From Pseudomonadota bacterium (GTDB lineage: Bacteria > Pseudomonadota > Gammaproteobacteria > Steroidobacterales > Steroidobacteraceae): a stretch of 64,000 nucleotides of DNA. A model generated the notes under the pieces. That model was given only the letters and a program-made list of their open reading frames with translations, was not told the origin of the DNA and made no database searches. The position numbers were made by a program, and so were the translations under genes. The first letter of the stretch is position 1, and each line of letters starts with the position of its first letter. Shown here in pieces: positions 58,353 to 64,000 of this stretch. The DNA is taken from contig JAEWAF010000105.1 of NCBI GenBank assembly GCA_023391815.1, forward strand, positions 62,001-126,000, written 5' to 3'.

Positions 58353-58799
58353 ATGGACCTGAAAGATCTCTATCGCGACGTCATCGTCGATCACAACCGC
58401 CATCCGCGGAACTTCGGCAAGCTGCAGCCTTCCGACGTGCACGCGGACGGCCATAACCCGCTGTGCGGCGACCGGCTGACGGTGTACGCCAATCTCAAGG
58501 GCGAGCACATCACCGATGTGAAATTCGAAGGCACAGGCTGCGCGATCTCGGTCGCGTCCGCCTCGCTTCTGACCGAAGCCGTGAAAGGCAAGACCAAATC
58601 GGAAGTGAAGGAATTGTTCGACGACGTGCACGCACTGTTGACCCAGCACGATGCGTCGGTGGATCCGTCGAAGCTCGGCAAGCTCGCCGCGCTTTCCGGC
58701 GTACGCGAGTTTCCGGCCCGCGTGAAATGCGCCAGCCTGTGCTGGCACACCTTGAATGCAGCCCTGGACCGCGCCGCCGAACCAGTGACTACAGAGTAG
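58353..58799 (+). CDS. sufU: Zinc-dependent sulfurtransferase SufU
   Basis: SufU accepts the persulfide sulphur from SufS. This 148-residue protein resembles IscU but has the SufU-type insertion (LGKLAALSGVREFPARVKCASLCW, ~109-132). Candidate zinc/sulphur cysteines lie in NPLCGDRL (near 36), GTGCAIS (near 61) and RVKCASLCW (near 125). It replaces the SufE found in enterobacterial suf operons. It begins 4 bp after sufS. Confidence 0.95.
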   Translation: MDLKDLYRDVIVDHNRHPRNFGKLQPSDVHADGHNPLCGDRLTVYANLKGEHITDVKFEGTGCAISVASASLLTEAVKGKTKSEVKELFDDVHALLTQHDASVDPSKLGKLAALSGVREFPARVKCASLCWHTLNAALDRAAEPVTTE

Positions 58800-58811
58800 T
58801 TAGTTCTTTTC

Positions 58812-59363
58812 ATGCACAGCCACGACAACGAACCTGTAAACCTACAGCGCGACGTCGAAGCCATCATGGTTCCCGCCGGCATCCCGGTGACCCTGCGCGA
58901 AGGCAAAACGGGCTTCATCACTCAAGCCCTCGGCGGCAGCTTCACGGTTTACGTGGAGGGCAATCTGTTTCGCGTCGCCGGCAAGGACGCGGATGCGCTC
59001 GGCAAGGAGCCGAGCCTCGCGCCCGAGCTGCCGCCCAACGCGACCGACGAAGATGTGAAGCAACTGGTGTGGGATCAGATGCGTACCTGCTACGACCCCG
59101 AGATTCCCATCAACATCGTCGAGCTGGGCCTGGTGTATTCGTGCGATATCACGCACACGCCGGAAGGCGGCCGGATTGCCGATATCAAAATGACGCTCAC
59201 GGCGCCCGGCTGCGGCATGGGCGAAGTGCTGGTGCAGGACGTGAAAGATAAAGTCGAGCTCGTGCCCACCGTGACGCGCGCCGATGTCGAGCTGGTGTTC
59301 GACCCGCCCTGGAATCAGACCATGATGTCGGAAGCGGCGCGCCTGCAGACGGGAATGATGTAA
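58812..59363 (+). CDS. sufT: Fe-S maturation factor SufT (DUF59/MIP18 family)
   Basis: This 183-residue protein has an N-terminal SufT extension (~1-75, with VPAGIPVTLREGKTGFITQALGGSFTVYVEG) and a C-terminal MIP18/DUF59 domain with CYDPEIPINIVELGLVYS near 94, MTLTAPGCGMGEVLV near 131 (the exposed Cys) and DPPWNQTMMSEAARLQTG at the end. SufT supports Fe-S maturation, mainly when demand is high. Its stop overlaps the start of the Rieske gene (TAATG). Confidence 0.95.
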   Translation: MHSHDNEPVNLQRDVEAIMVPAGIPVTLREGKTGFITQALGGSFTVYVEGNLFRVAGKDADALGKEPSLAPELPPNATDEDVKQLVWDQMRTCYDPEIPINIVELGLVYSCDITHTPEGGRIADIKMTLTAPGCGMGEVLVQDVKDKVELVPTVTRADVELVFDPPWNQTMMSEAARLQTGMM

Positions 59364-59674
59364 TGAGCTGGCATCCCGTGGCTCCGGCGGCCTCGATCGC
59401 GCCCGGCGACTACGCGCAGACCGAGATCGACGCTCAACTGATCGCCGTGTTCAATATCTGCGGCACGTTCTACGCCATCGACGATCTTTGCACTCACGAT
59501 GGGGGCGAGCTGGCCGGCGGTGCTGTCGAAGGCGACGTCGTCATTTGTCCGCGCCACGGCGCCCGTTTTTGTTTGCGCACCGGCGCGGCGTTGACGCCGC
59601 CCGCCTACGAGCCGGTCCGCACCTATCCCACCCGCGTCACCGATGACGGCATGGTCGAGATCCAAACCGATTAG
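59363..59674 (+). CDS. Rieske-type [2Fe-2S] ferredoxin
   Basis: This 103-residue soluble protein has the Rieske ligand pairs CTH (in DDLCTHDGGEL near 43) and CPRHG (near 63), about 20 residues apart. It belongs to the NirD/BphF-like small ferredoxins. It overlaps sufT by one base, so it is a genuine member of the suf operon and may be an electron donor for Fe-S assembly or a client of it. Redox partners are not apparent. Confidence 0.92.
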   Translation: MSWHPVAPAASIAPGDYAQTEIDAQLIAVFNICGTFYAIDDLCTHDGGELAGGAVEGDVVICPRHGARFCLRTGAALTPPAYEPVRTYPTRVTDDGMVEIQTD

Positions 59675-59682
59675 GGAATGAC

Positions 59683-60177
59683 ATGCGACTGACTCTGCTT
59701 CGCCACGCCAAGACCGAAGCTCAGCATTCCGGTCAGGAAGACTGGGATCGCATGCTCGAACCGCGCGGACGGAAAGATGCGCCGGAAATGGCACGTCGGC
59801 TGCGGGAGCGCAAGCTCAAACCGGACCTGGTGATTACGAGCCCGGCGGTGCGCGCGCTAACGACGGCGCAGATCTTCATGCGTGAGTTGCATTTGCCGGC
59901 CTCGAAGCTTCAGCAGGATGAGCGGTTGTATCTCGCCTCGCCAAAGGTAGTGAAGGAAGTCATTCGCGAGCTCGGCGGGAGGGCGGAGCACCTGATGATC
60001 GTCGGCCACAATCCCGGGCTCACCGAGTTTGCCGATCGCGTGTCGGCGGAGCGCGAGGTCGACAACATGCCGACCTGCGCGATCTATACGCTGGAGTTCG
60101 ATATCGAGGACTGGAGCGAGTTGGAATGGGATAGCGGCGTGAATGCCGAGTTCGACTATCCGAAGAACTGCGCTTAG
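59683..60177 (+). CDS. sixA: Phosphohistidine phosphatase SixA family
   Basis: This 164-residue histidine phosphatase has the catalytic LLRHAKT motif (His8), the TSPAVRALTTAQ Arg motif near 50 and the second His in IVGHNPGLTEF near 107. SixA dephosphorylates phosphohistidine on signalling proteins such as NPr of the nitrogen phosphotransferase system. The length is typical. It follows the Rieske gene by 8 bp and is probably co-transcribed with suf, although a functional link is unknown. Confidence 0.9.
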   Translation: MRLTLLRHAKTEAQHSGQEDWDRMLEPRGRKDAPEMARRLRERKLKPDLVITSPAVRALTTAQIFMRELHLPASKLQQDERLYLASPKVVKEVIRELGGRAEHLMIVGHNPGLTEFADRVSAEREVDNMPTCAIYTLEFDIEDWSELEWDSGVNAEFDYPKNCA

Positions 60178-60230
60178 ATCGAAGCCCTGACCTGGCGCGC
60201 CTGCGCCACCACTACTTTCTCTGAACAGCG

Positions 60231-60944
60231 ATGGAGATTTCCCTCAACGTCCCGTTCGTGCTCGCGGTGCTCGCCGAGGAACACCAGCGCGCTCAGGACG
60301 AGATCCGCGATCTCGGTGTCGTGCAAGCGTACGAGAACTCCCGCCAGCGCCACGACGCCCGCATCGCCGCCGCTCCCGATGTGACCACACTCGCCTGCCG
60401 CGCGGGCTGCACTTGGTGCTGTCACTTCAGCGTGGATGTTCGTGCTGTCGAAGTCTTCAGCATTCTTGATTTCGTCGAGCGCTCGCTCCCCGCCTCGGAG
60501 AAGACTCGCATCTACAGTGAGGTGCGTGCGAACAGCGCCGCGCTGAAGGGCATGGATGATATGGAACGCATGCGACACAACGTCAAATGCCCCTTCCTGA
60601 GCGCCGGCCGCTGCTCCATCTACGAAGCCCGCCCGCAAACCTGCCGCAACTATCACGCCACGGACGTGGCCGGCTGCCAGCAGTCGTTCGAAGATCCCGA
60701 TGATTTGGAGATCGATCCGGAATTCGCGCCGATGGTGTATCAAGCCGGCGGCGCGCACGTCGACGCGTTCATGCGCGCGATGCGCGAGGCGGGCTATGAC
60801 ACGAATGTGTATGAGATGAACAGTGCGCTCGACACCGCGCTATCCGAGCCGGATGCGCGCACACGATTCGCGCAGAAACGTCGACCGTTCAAGAAGCTCG
60901 CCGGCGACGACGTGCCGGGTGAGTTCGAAGACCTCTCCGAGTAA
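60231..60944 (+). CDS. YkgJ-type cysteine-cluster protein (putative metal-binding)
   Basis: This 237-residue protein carries two groups of cysteines: CRAGCTWCCHFSVDV near 55 and CPFLSAGRCSIYEARPQTCRNY near 119. These are the signature of the YkgJ/FliB-like zinc- or iron-chelating family, which may bind an Fe-S cluster. The C-terminal ~90 residues are acidic. The function is unknown. It lies 53 bp after sixA at the end of the suf-led run, fitting an Fe-S client or metal-handling role. The 36-bp repeat array begins 93 bp downstream. Confidence 0.85.
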   Translation: MEISLNVPFVLAVLAEEHQRAQDEIRDLGVVQAYENSRQRHDARIAAAPDVTTLACRAGCTWCCHFSVDVRAVEVFSILDFVERSLPASEKTRIYSEVRANSAALKGMDDMERMRHNVKCPFLSAGRCSIYEARPQTCRNYHATDVAGCQQSFEDPDDLEIDPEFAPMVYQAGGAHVDAFMRAMREAGYDTNVYEMNSALDTALSEPDARTRFAQKRRPFKKLAGDDVPGEFEDLSE

Positions 60945-61037
60945 CGGAGATATCAGGCACCTCGTCGGTGGAGCGGGCCGCGTCCTTTCCAGGATCGAAC
61001 AAGAAGTTTTGCAAGGGAATGGATGGATCAGTGCTGC

Positions 61038-61403
61038 GGCATGCTGACCCTCGCTGCATACAGCAAACCTGTGGGCATGCTGAGCCTCGCCGAATTCAGC
61101 AGACCTGTGGGTATGCTGAACGTCGCCGAATTCAGCAGACCTGTGGGCATGCTGAACCTCGCCGAATACAGCAGACCTGTCCTGTGGGTATGCTGAACCT
61201 CGCCGAATACAGCAGACCTGGTGGGTATGCTGAACGTCGCCGAATTCAGCAGACCTGTGGGTATGCTGAACCTCGCCGAATTCAGCAGACCTGTGGGCAT
61301 GCTGAACCTCGCCGAATTCAGCAGACCTGTGGGTATGCTGAACCTCGCCGAATTCAGCAGACCTGTGGGCATGCTGAACCTCACCGAATACAGCAAACGT
61401 ATC
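61038..61403. repeat. Tandem array of ten 36-bp units
   Basis: Units begin at 61038, 61074, 61110, 61146, 61187, 61224, 61260, 61296, 61332 and 61368. The consensus opens GGYATGCTGAACCTCGCCGA and closes ATTCAGCAGACCTGTG. The middle units are nearly identical, and units 1 and 10 are the most diverged. Unit 4 is 41 bp and unit 5 is 37 bp, together adding six bases. TGCTGAA and TTCAGCA recur as inverted repeats with alternating gaps of 10 and 12 bases. Four of the six frames run open (peptide periods such as VGMLNLAEFSRP and LLNSARFSIPTG), but no frame has a convincing start and family. The whole 60945-61662 stretch has no gene I can support. Confidence 0.95.
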
Positions 61404-61639
61404 GGCACGCCGCCGAGGTGGGATACCGCCTCCCGGCAGATTCGAGGTACAGGGACGTGTCCTCGAAATCAGCGCACACCAGGGACGTGCGCCTAGGAGC
61501 GCAATGCGCGACGGGCGAGCGCGGTGCCGGGAGGAGACACCCCCTTCCCGGCAGACGCTAACCACTGACCTCAACTCCGGTCGGACACACCCACACACCC
61601 AAACTACTGACCTCAACCTCCGATCCATTCCAACGCCAG

Positions 61640-61675
61640 TGAGCTCAACGTCCGGTCTGAGCTCAACGTCCGGTC
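61640..61675. repeat. Two perfect 18-bp direct repeats overlapping the S8 protease 3' end
   Basis: TGAGCTCAACGTCCGGTC occurs twice in succession (61640-61657 and 61658-61675); the second copy contains the last codons and stop of the protease gene. Degenerate relatives (TGACCTCAACTCCGGTC-like) occur at about 61565 and 61608. Confidence 0.85.
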
Positions 61676-63099
61676 AACGCCAACTGCTCAGACGGCCGCA
61701 GCCCTTCGCCCACCAACCCATTCCCATAGATCTTATCGACTCCTCGCGCACCGAGATCCTTCGCCTGCGCGACGAGATTCGCGACGGCCGCATCGGCCTG
61801 TAACTTATCGACGATGGCGAGCTGCCGGGCCAGCAAACCCGCAACGATCGGAGCAGCGAACGACGTCCCCCGAACAATGCCGAAGACCGCATCGACGCCG
61901 GCAGCGGACATGTCTGCTCCAGGCGCAGCGAAATCGACGTGTTTGCCTCGACAAGCTTCGACCAGCACACGATCCTTCGCATCGACCCCAGTGACAGCAA
62001 CCACTTCCGGATACGCAGCCGGATACAGAGGCGGCGCACTCGGTCCATCATTCCCAACCGCCGCGACAACAATATGTCCTCGCGACGTAACGACGCGCAC
62101 GATCCGTTCGAGCAGAACATTGGCCGGCCCGACCAAACTGATGTTGATGACCGGCACTTTCTCACGCGACATCCAGGCAAACGCTTCAGCCACAGCATCG
62201 AGCGCACCGCCCGTCGCCAATCCGCAATAAACATCCGCCGCAAACAACGTCGCTCCCGGAGCGGCACCGTGAAACACATCGCTCTGACCGACCAATAACG
62301 AAGCCACCGCCGTCCCGTGCGCGCTTGGCACAGCGCCACCACTGCAGCCATGCTCATGCACGGTGACACCAGTAAACACAGGATGCGATCGCTGCACGCC
62401 GCCGTCGATCAAGCCGACCCTGGTCGGAATGGAAACATCCGCTTCGGCCGCCATCATCGGCAACGCAGCGCCACCCGCCATGCGTCCTGCCGCCAGCAGG
62501 AATGGCGCCGTACCGCCACTACCAAACGATTCACCGCTGCGAAAAACACTCGGCCATCGGCGCGCCGGCCGCTGGACTCCTTCGCCGCCGCGAGAGGCAC
62601 TGGCGAGGTCGATCTCGCCACTCTCCAGATAGACATGGTTGTAATCGTAGGTCCCCTCCGGATCCTCCCTTCGTAACCTCTCCAACGCACGTCTCGTCGA
62701 CATCCCCGCCGGCGCCTGCAAGACGACGATGGAAACATCCAAACTCTCCAACGTCCTCGTGCGACCGATTCCAAATCCCGCCGCCCTCGCCTTGTCCAAC
62801 GCCGCCGGCGTCGGCGACAGCGCGACGACTTCATTGCGAACGATCGGCGCCCCGCGGGGATCAGCTTCAAGGACCGTTCGATGGGTCCGCAGTAGATCGC
62901 GAATCCGCATCTGCCTCAGCTCGCGCAATCGCTGCGGATCAGCCTGATCGAGCACGCCGTTGACGGTTCGATTCAGCGGCTCCGCCGGCAGGCCCGGTAA
63001 CGTGGGCACCTGCACGCGAGGCAGCGTAACCTGCGCACGCGCCAGCCCGCCGACGGCGAGCAGCAGCAAAGCGAGCAGGATGGGTTTAGTCGGGAACAT
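61663..63099 (-). CDS. Secreted S8 (subtilisin-like) serine protease
   Basis: This 478-residue protein has a signal peptide (PILLALLLLAVGGLARA, cleaved near 22). A long N-terminal region (~23-220) with PRGAPIVRNEVVALSPTP and SIVVLQAPAGMSTRRALERL looks like a protease propeptide. The catalytic domain follows, with Asp232 (VGLIDGGVQ), His261 (AHGTAVAS), oxyanion Asn350 (AVGNDGP) and Ser413 (GTSFAAP). All triad residues are present. A Gly/Ala/Arg-rich stretch at ~165-215 is probably a flexible linker. The ATG at 63099 has GAGGG upstream. It is divergent from the ECF sigma gene, which may control it. Confidence 0.93.
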   Translation of the reverse strand: MFPTKPILLALLLLAVGGLARAQVTLPRVQVPTLPGLPAEPLNRTVNGVLDQADPQRLRELRQMRIRDLLRTHRTVLEADPRGAPIVRNEVVALSPTPAALDKARAAGFGIGRTRTLESLDVSIVVLQAPAGMSTRRALERLRREDPEGTYDYNHVYLESGEIDLASASRGGEGVQRPARRWPSVFRSGESFGSGGTAPFLLAAGRMAGGAALPMMAAEADVSIPTRVGLIDGGVQRSHPVFTGVTVHEHGCSGGAVPSAHGTAVASLLVGQSDVFHGAAPGATLFAADVYCGLATGGALDAVAEAFAWMSREKVPVINISLVGPANVLLERIVRVVTSRGHIVVAAVGNDGPSAPPLYPAAYPEVVAVTGVDAKDRVLVEACRGKHVDFAAPGADMSAAGVDAVFGIVRGTSFAAPIVAGLLARQLAIVDKLQADAAVANLVAQAKDLGARGVDKIYGNGLVGEGLRPSEQLALTGR

Positions 63100-63113
63100 G
63101 AGTACCCTCGGCC

Positions 63114-63126
63114 ATATTCAGAATAT
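63114..63126. promoter_or_regulatory. 13-bp AT-rich palindrome before the protease gene
   Basis: ATATTC-A-GAATAT is a perfect dyad 15 bp upstream of the protease ATG and overlaps the stop codon of the small candidate gene. It is unusually AT-rich for this locus and could be an operator or a -10 region. Confidence 0.35.
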
Positions 63127-63255
63127 ACGCGCCAGGAGCCGAAGTTCTTCCACGTCGCCCGCCTGCGTCAGCTTGAGGCACAATTCTTCTGACCGCTCGG
63201 GAATAAACCCAGCCTCGGACTCGTAGTAATCGATGAGCGAGACACCGGCAAGCAC
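63118..63255 (-). CDS. Candidate 45-residue small protein upstream of the S8 protease
   Basis: From GTG 63255, with AGGGA seven bases upstream, a frame encodes an acidic, probably helical peptide (LAGVSLIDYYESEAGF, then PERSEELCLKLTQAG and DVEELRLLARIF). Codon third positions are mostly G or C, as in real genes here. It ends 18 bp before the protease ATG, so the two could be co-transcribed. Its first part is antisense to the beginning of the ECF sigma gene, and I recognise no family. It could be chance, since GC-rich DNA yields open antisense frames. Confidence 0.35.
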   Translation of the reverse strand: MLAGVSLIDYYESEAGFIPERSEELCLKLTQAGDVEELRLLARIF

Positions 63256-63739
63256 GAAGTCGTCCCTGCAGCGGGTGCGCGAACAGATCGTGGCGCTCCT
63301 GCCCAGGCTGCGGCGTTTCGGGCGCGCGATCACGCGGCACCCGGCGGACGCGGACGACCTGGTGCAGATCGCAATCGAGCGCGCGCTGTTGCGCCATGAG
63401 CAGTGGCGGCCCGAGGCACCGTTTCACAGCTGGATGTTCGGGATCATGCGTAACGCGTGGATCGACGAGGCTCGCGCTCGGGGCCGCCAGGGGAAAGTGC
63501 TGGCGCCGGAAGAAGCGGGGCTCGAGATTCCGGACAACGCCAGCGAGGCGCAGTTGCGGATGTTGTCGCTGCAAAGGGCGATGGCCGCGTTGCCGGAGGA
63601 GCAGCGGCTGGCGATGGCGCTGGTGCTGGTCGAAGGGCTCTCGTACAAGGAAGCCGCCGAGGCGCTGGACGTGCCGATCGGGACGTTGACCAGCCGGCTC
63701 GCACGCGGCCGCGAGGCGCTGCAGAAGCAGCTGGAATGA
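63233..63739 (+). CDS. ECF-family RNA polymerase sigma factor
   Basis: This 168-residue sigma-70 factor has region 2 (VREQIVALLPRLRRFGRAIT, HPADADDLVQIAIERAL near 36 and PFHSWMFGIMRNAWIDEARAR near 63) and region 4 (ALPEEQRLAMALVLVEGLSYKEAAEALDVPIGTLTSRLARGREAL near 118), with no region 3. ECF factors switch on stress or envelope regulons when released from an anti-sigma partner, and the next gene is a probable partner. The start is ATG 63233; a GTG at 63275 is possible and would remove overlap with the small candidate gene. Confidence 0.94.
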   Translation: MSETPASTKSSLQRVREQIVALLPRLRRFGRAITRHPADADDLVQIAIERALLRHEQWRPEAPFHSWMFGIMRNAWIDEARARGRQGKVLAPEEAGLEIPDNASEAQLRMLSLQRAMAALPEEQRLAMALVLVEGLSYKEAAEALDVPIGTLTSRLARGREALQKQLE

Positions 63740-63748
63740 AGGTGGACC

Positions 63749-64000
63749 ATGCAGTTCTCGGATGAAATTCTGATGGCGTATGCGGACGACGAAGTCGACG
63801 CCGACTTGCGCCGTCAGATCGAAGCCGCGATGGCGCTCGATCCCTCGCTTGCGGAGCGCGTCGCCAAGCATCGCAGCCTCCGCGCCGATGTGAGCGTTGC
63901 CTTCAACCACGTGCTCGAGGAGCGTATTCCCGATCGCCTGCTCGATGCCGCAGCCTCATCGCCGGTCAGCGCGAAGCCTGCGACCGTCACAGATCTCAAC
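63749..64000 (+). CDS. Anti-sigma factor, N-terminal part (runs off the window)
   Basis: The frame starts with ATG 63749 behind AAGGTGG, nine bases after the sigma stop. The first 84 residues, MQFSDEILMAYADDEVDADL onwards, have the short acidic opening and helical character of anti-sigma domains that hold ECF factors. No HxxxCxxC zinc motif is seen in this part. The membrane helix expected of such proteins would lie beyond the window. Identification rests on position and the N-terminal pattern. Confidence 0.75.
   Translation, partial: MQFSDEILMAYADDEVDADLRRQIEAAMALDPSLAERVAKHRSLRADVSVAFNHVLEERIPDRLLDAAASSPVSAKPATVTDLN

Noticed and set aside
61038..61403. CRISPR array
   Set aside because: The 36-bp units are contiguous and near-identical throughout. 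There are no unique spacers between repeats and no cas genes in the window.
60968..61561. Repeat-containing protein gene across the 36-bp array
   Set aside because: Four frames are open because the unit is a multiple of three. None has a convincing ribosome site, non-repeat domain or recognised family, so I kept it as a repeat only.

Overview
The window is a 64 kb, GC-rich, densely coding stretch of chromosome from a Gammaproteobacterium. Nearly every gene is a recognisable housekeeping or envelope gene: purL of the long ~1300-residue type, an mla phospholipid-transport system, nrdR-rib-nusB, ettA, mltF and a class I aldolase. The set (SUF with SufU and SufT, TonB receptor, extended-signal TPS exoprotein, RpiR/D-amino-acid genes) suggests a relative of the Xanthomonadales/Nevskiales/Steroidobacterales. 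That placement is inference; there is no rRNA here to settle it. I see no prophage, insertion sequence, CRISPR array or replication origin.

Layout: 1-5601 (minus) is a glyA-nrdR-ribD-ribE-ribBX-ribH-nusB operon with several oddities: RibD has a substituted zinc ligand and a ~55-residue low-complexity insert, a 13-codon relic of the ribE start lies just before ribE, and RibBX has a cysteine-free GTP cyclohydrolase II half. 5694-6686 is a histone-deacetylase-fold amidohydrolase. 6773-12713 (minus) is a six-gene Mrp antiporter operon in which all neighbours overlap. 12927-23200 holds ettA, a membrane protein, a YidB-like protein, purL, a DUF1820 protein, an orphan type VI secretion FHA protein and mltF. 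23347-31485 holds an amidase and a two-partner secretion pair (transporter plus a 1588-residue exoprotein).

31564-42790 looks like one catabolic locus: GH20 beta-N-acetylhexosaminidase, GntP permease and TonB receptor on the minus strand with an RpiR/SIS regulator, and divergently RidA, a D-serine-dehydratase-like PLP enzyme and an N-acyl-D-amino-acid deacylase. I infer uptake and breakdown of an acylated D-amino acid or amino-sugar compound, possibly wall-derived. 42799-47240 has dsbG, a ChrR-type cupin, tRNA-Ser(CGA), bepA and mlaA. 47295-51668 (minus) is mlaFEDCB followed by an aminotransferase. fba is next.

53050-60944 is a SUF iron-sulphur operon (sufR-B-C-D-S-U-T), extended by a Rieske ferredoxin, SixA and a YkgJ-type Cys-cluster protein. 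An IscR-type palindrome sits on its predicted -10 box. 60945-61662 has no convincing gene but carries ten tandem copies of a 36-bp unit. The right end has an S8 serine protease divergent from an ECF sigma factor and a cut-off anti-sigma gene, with a possible unannotated 45-codon gene between them.

The most unusual items are the 36-bp array, the D-amino-acid/hexosamine locus, the rib-operon anomalies, the solitary TagH-like protein and the candidate small gene at 63118-63255.
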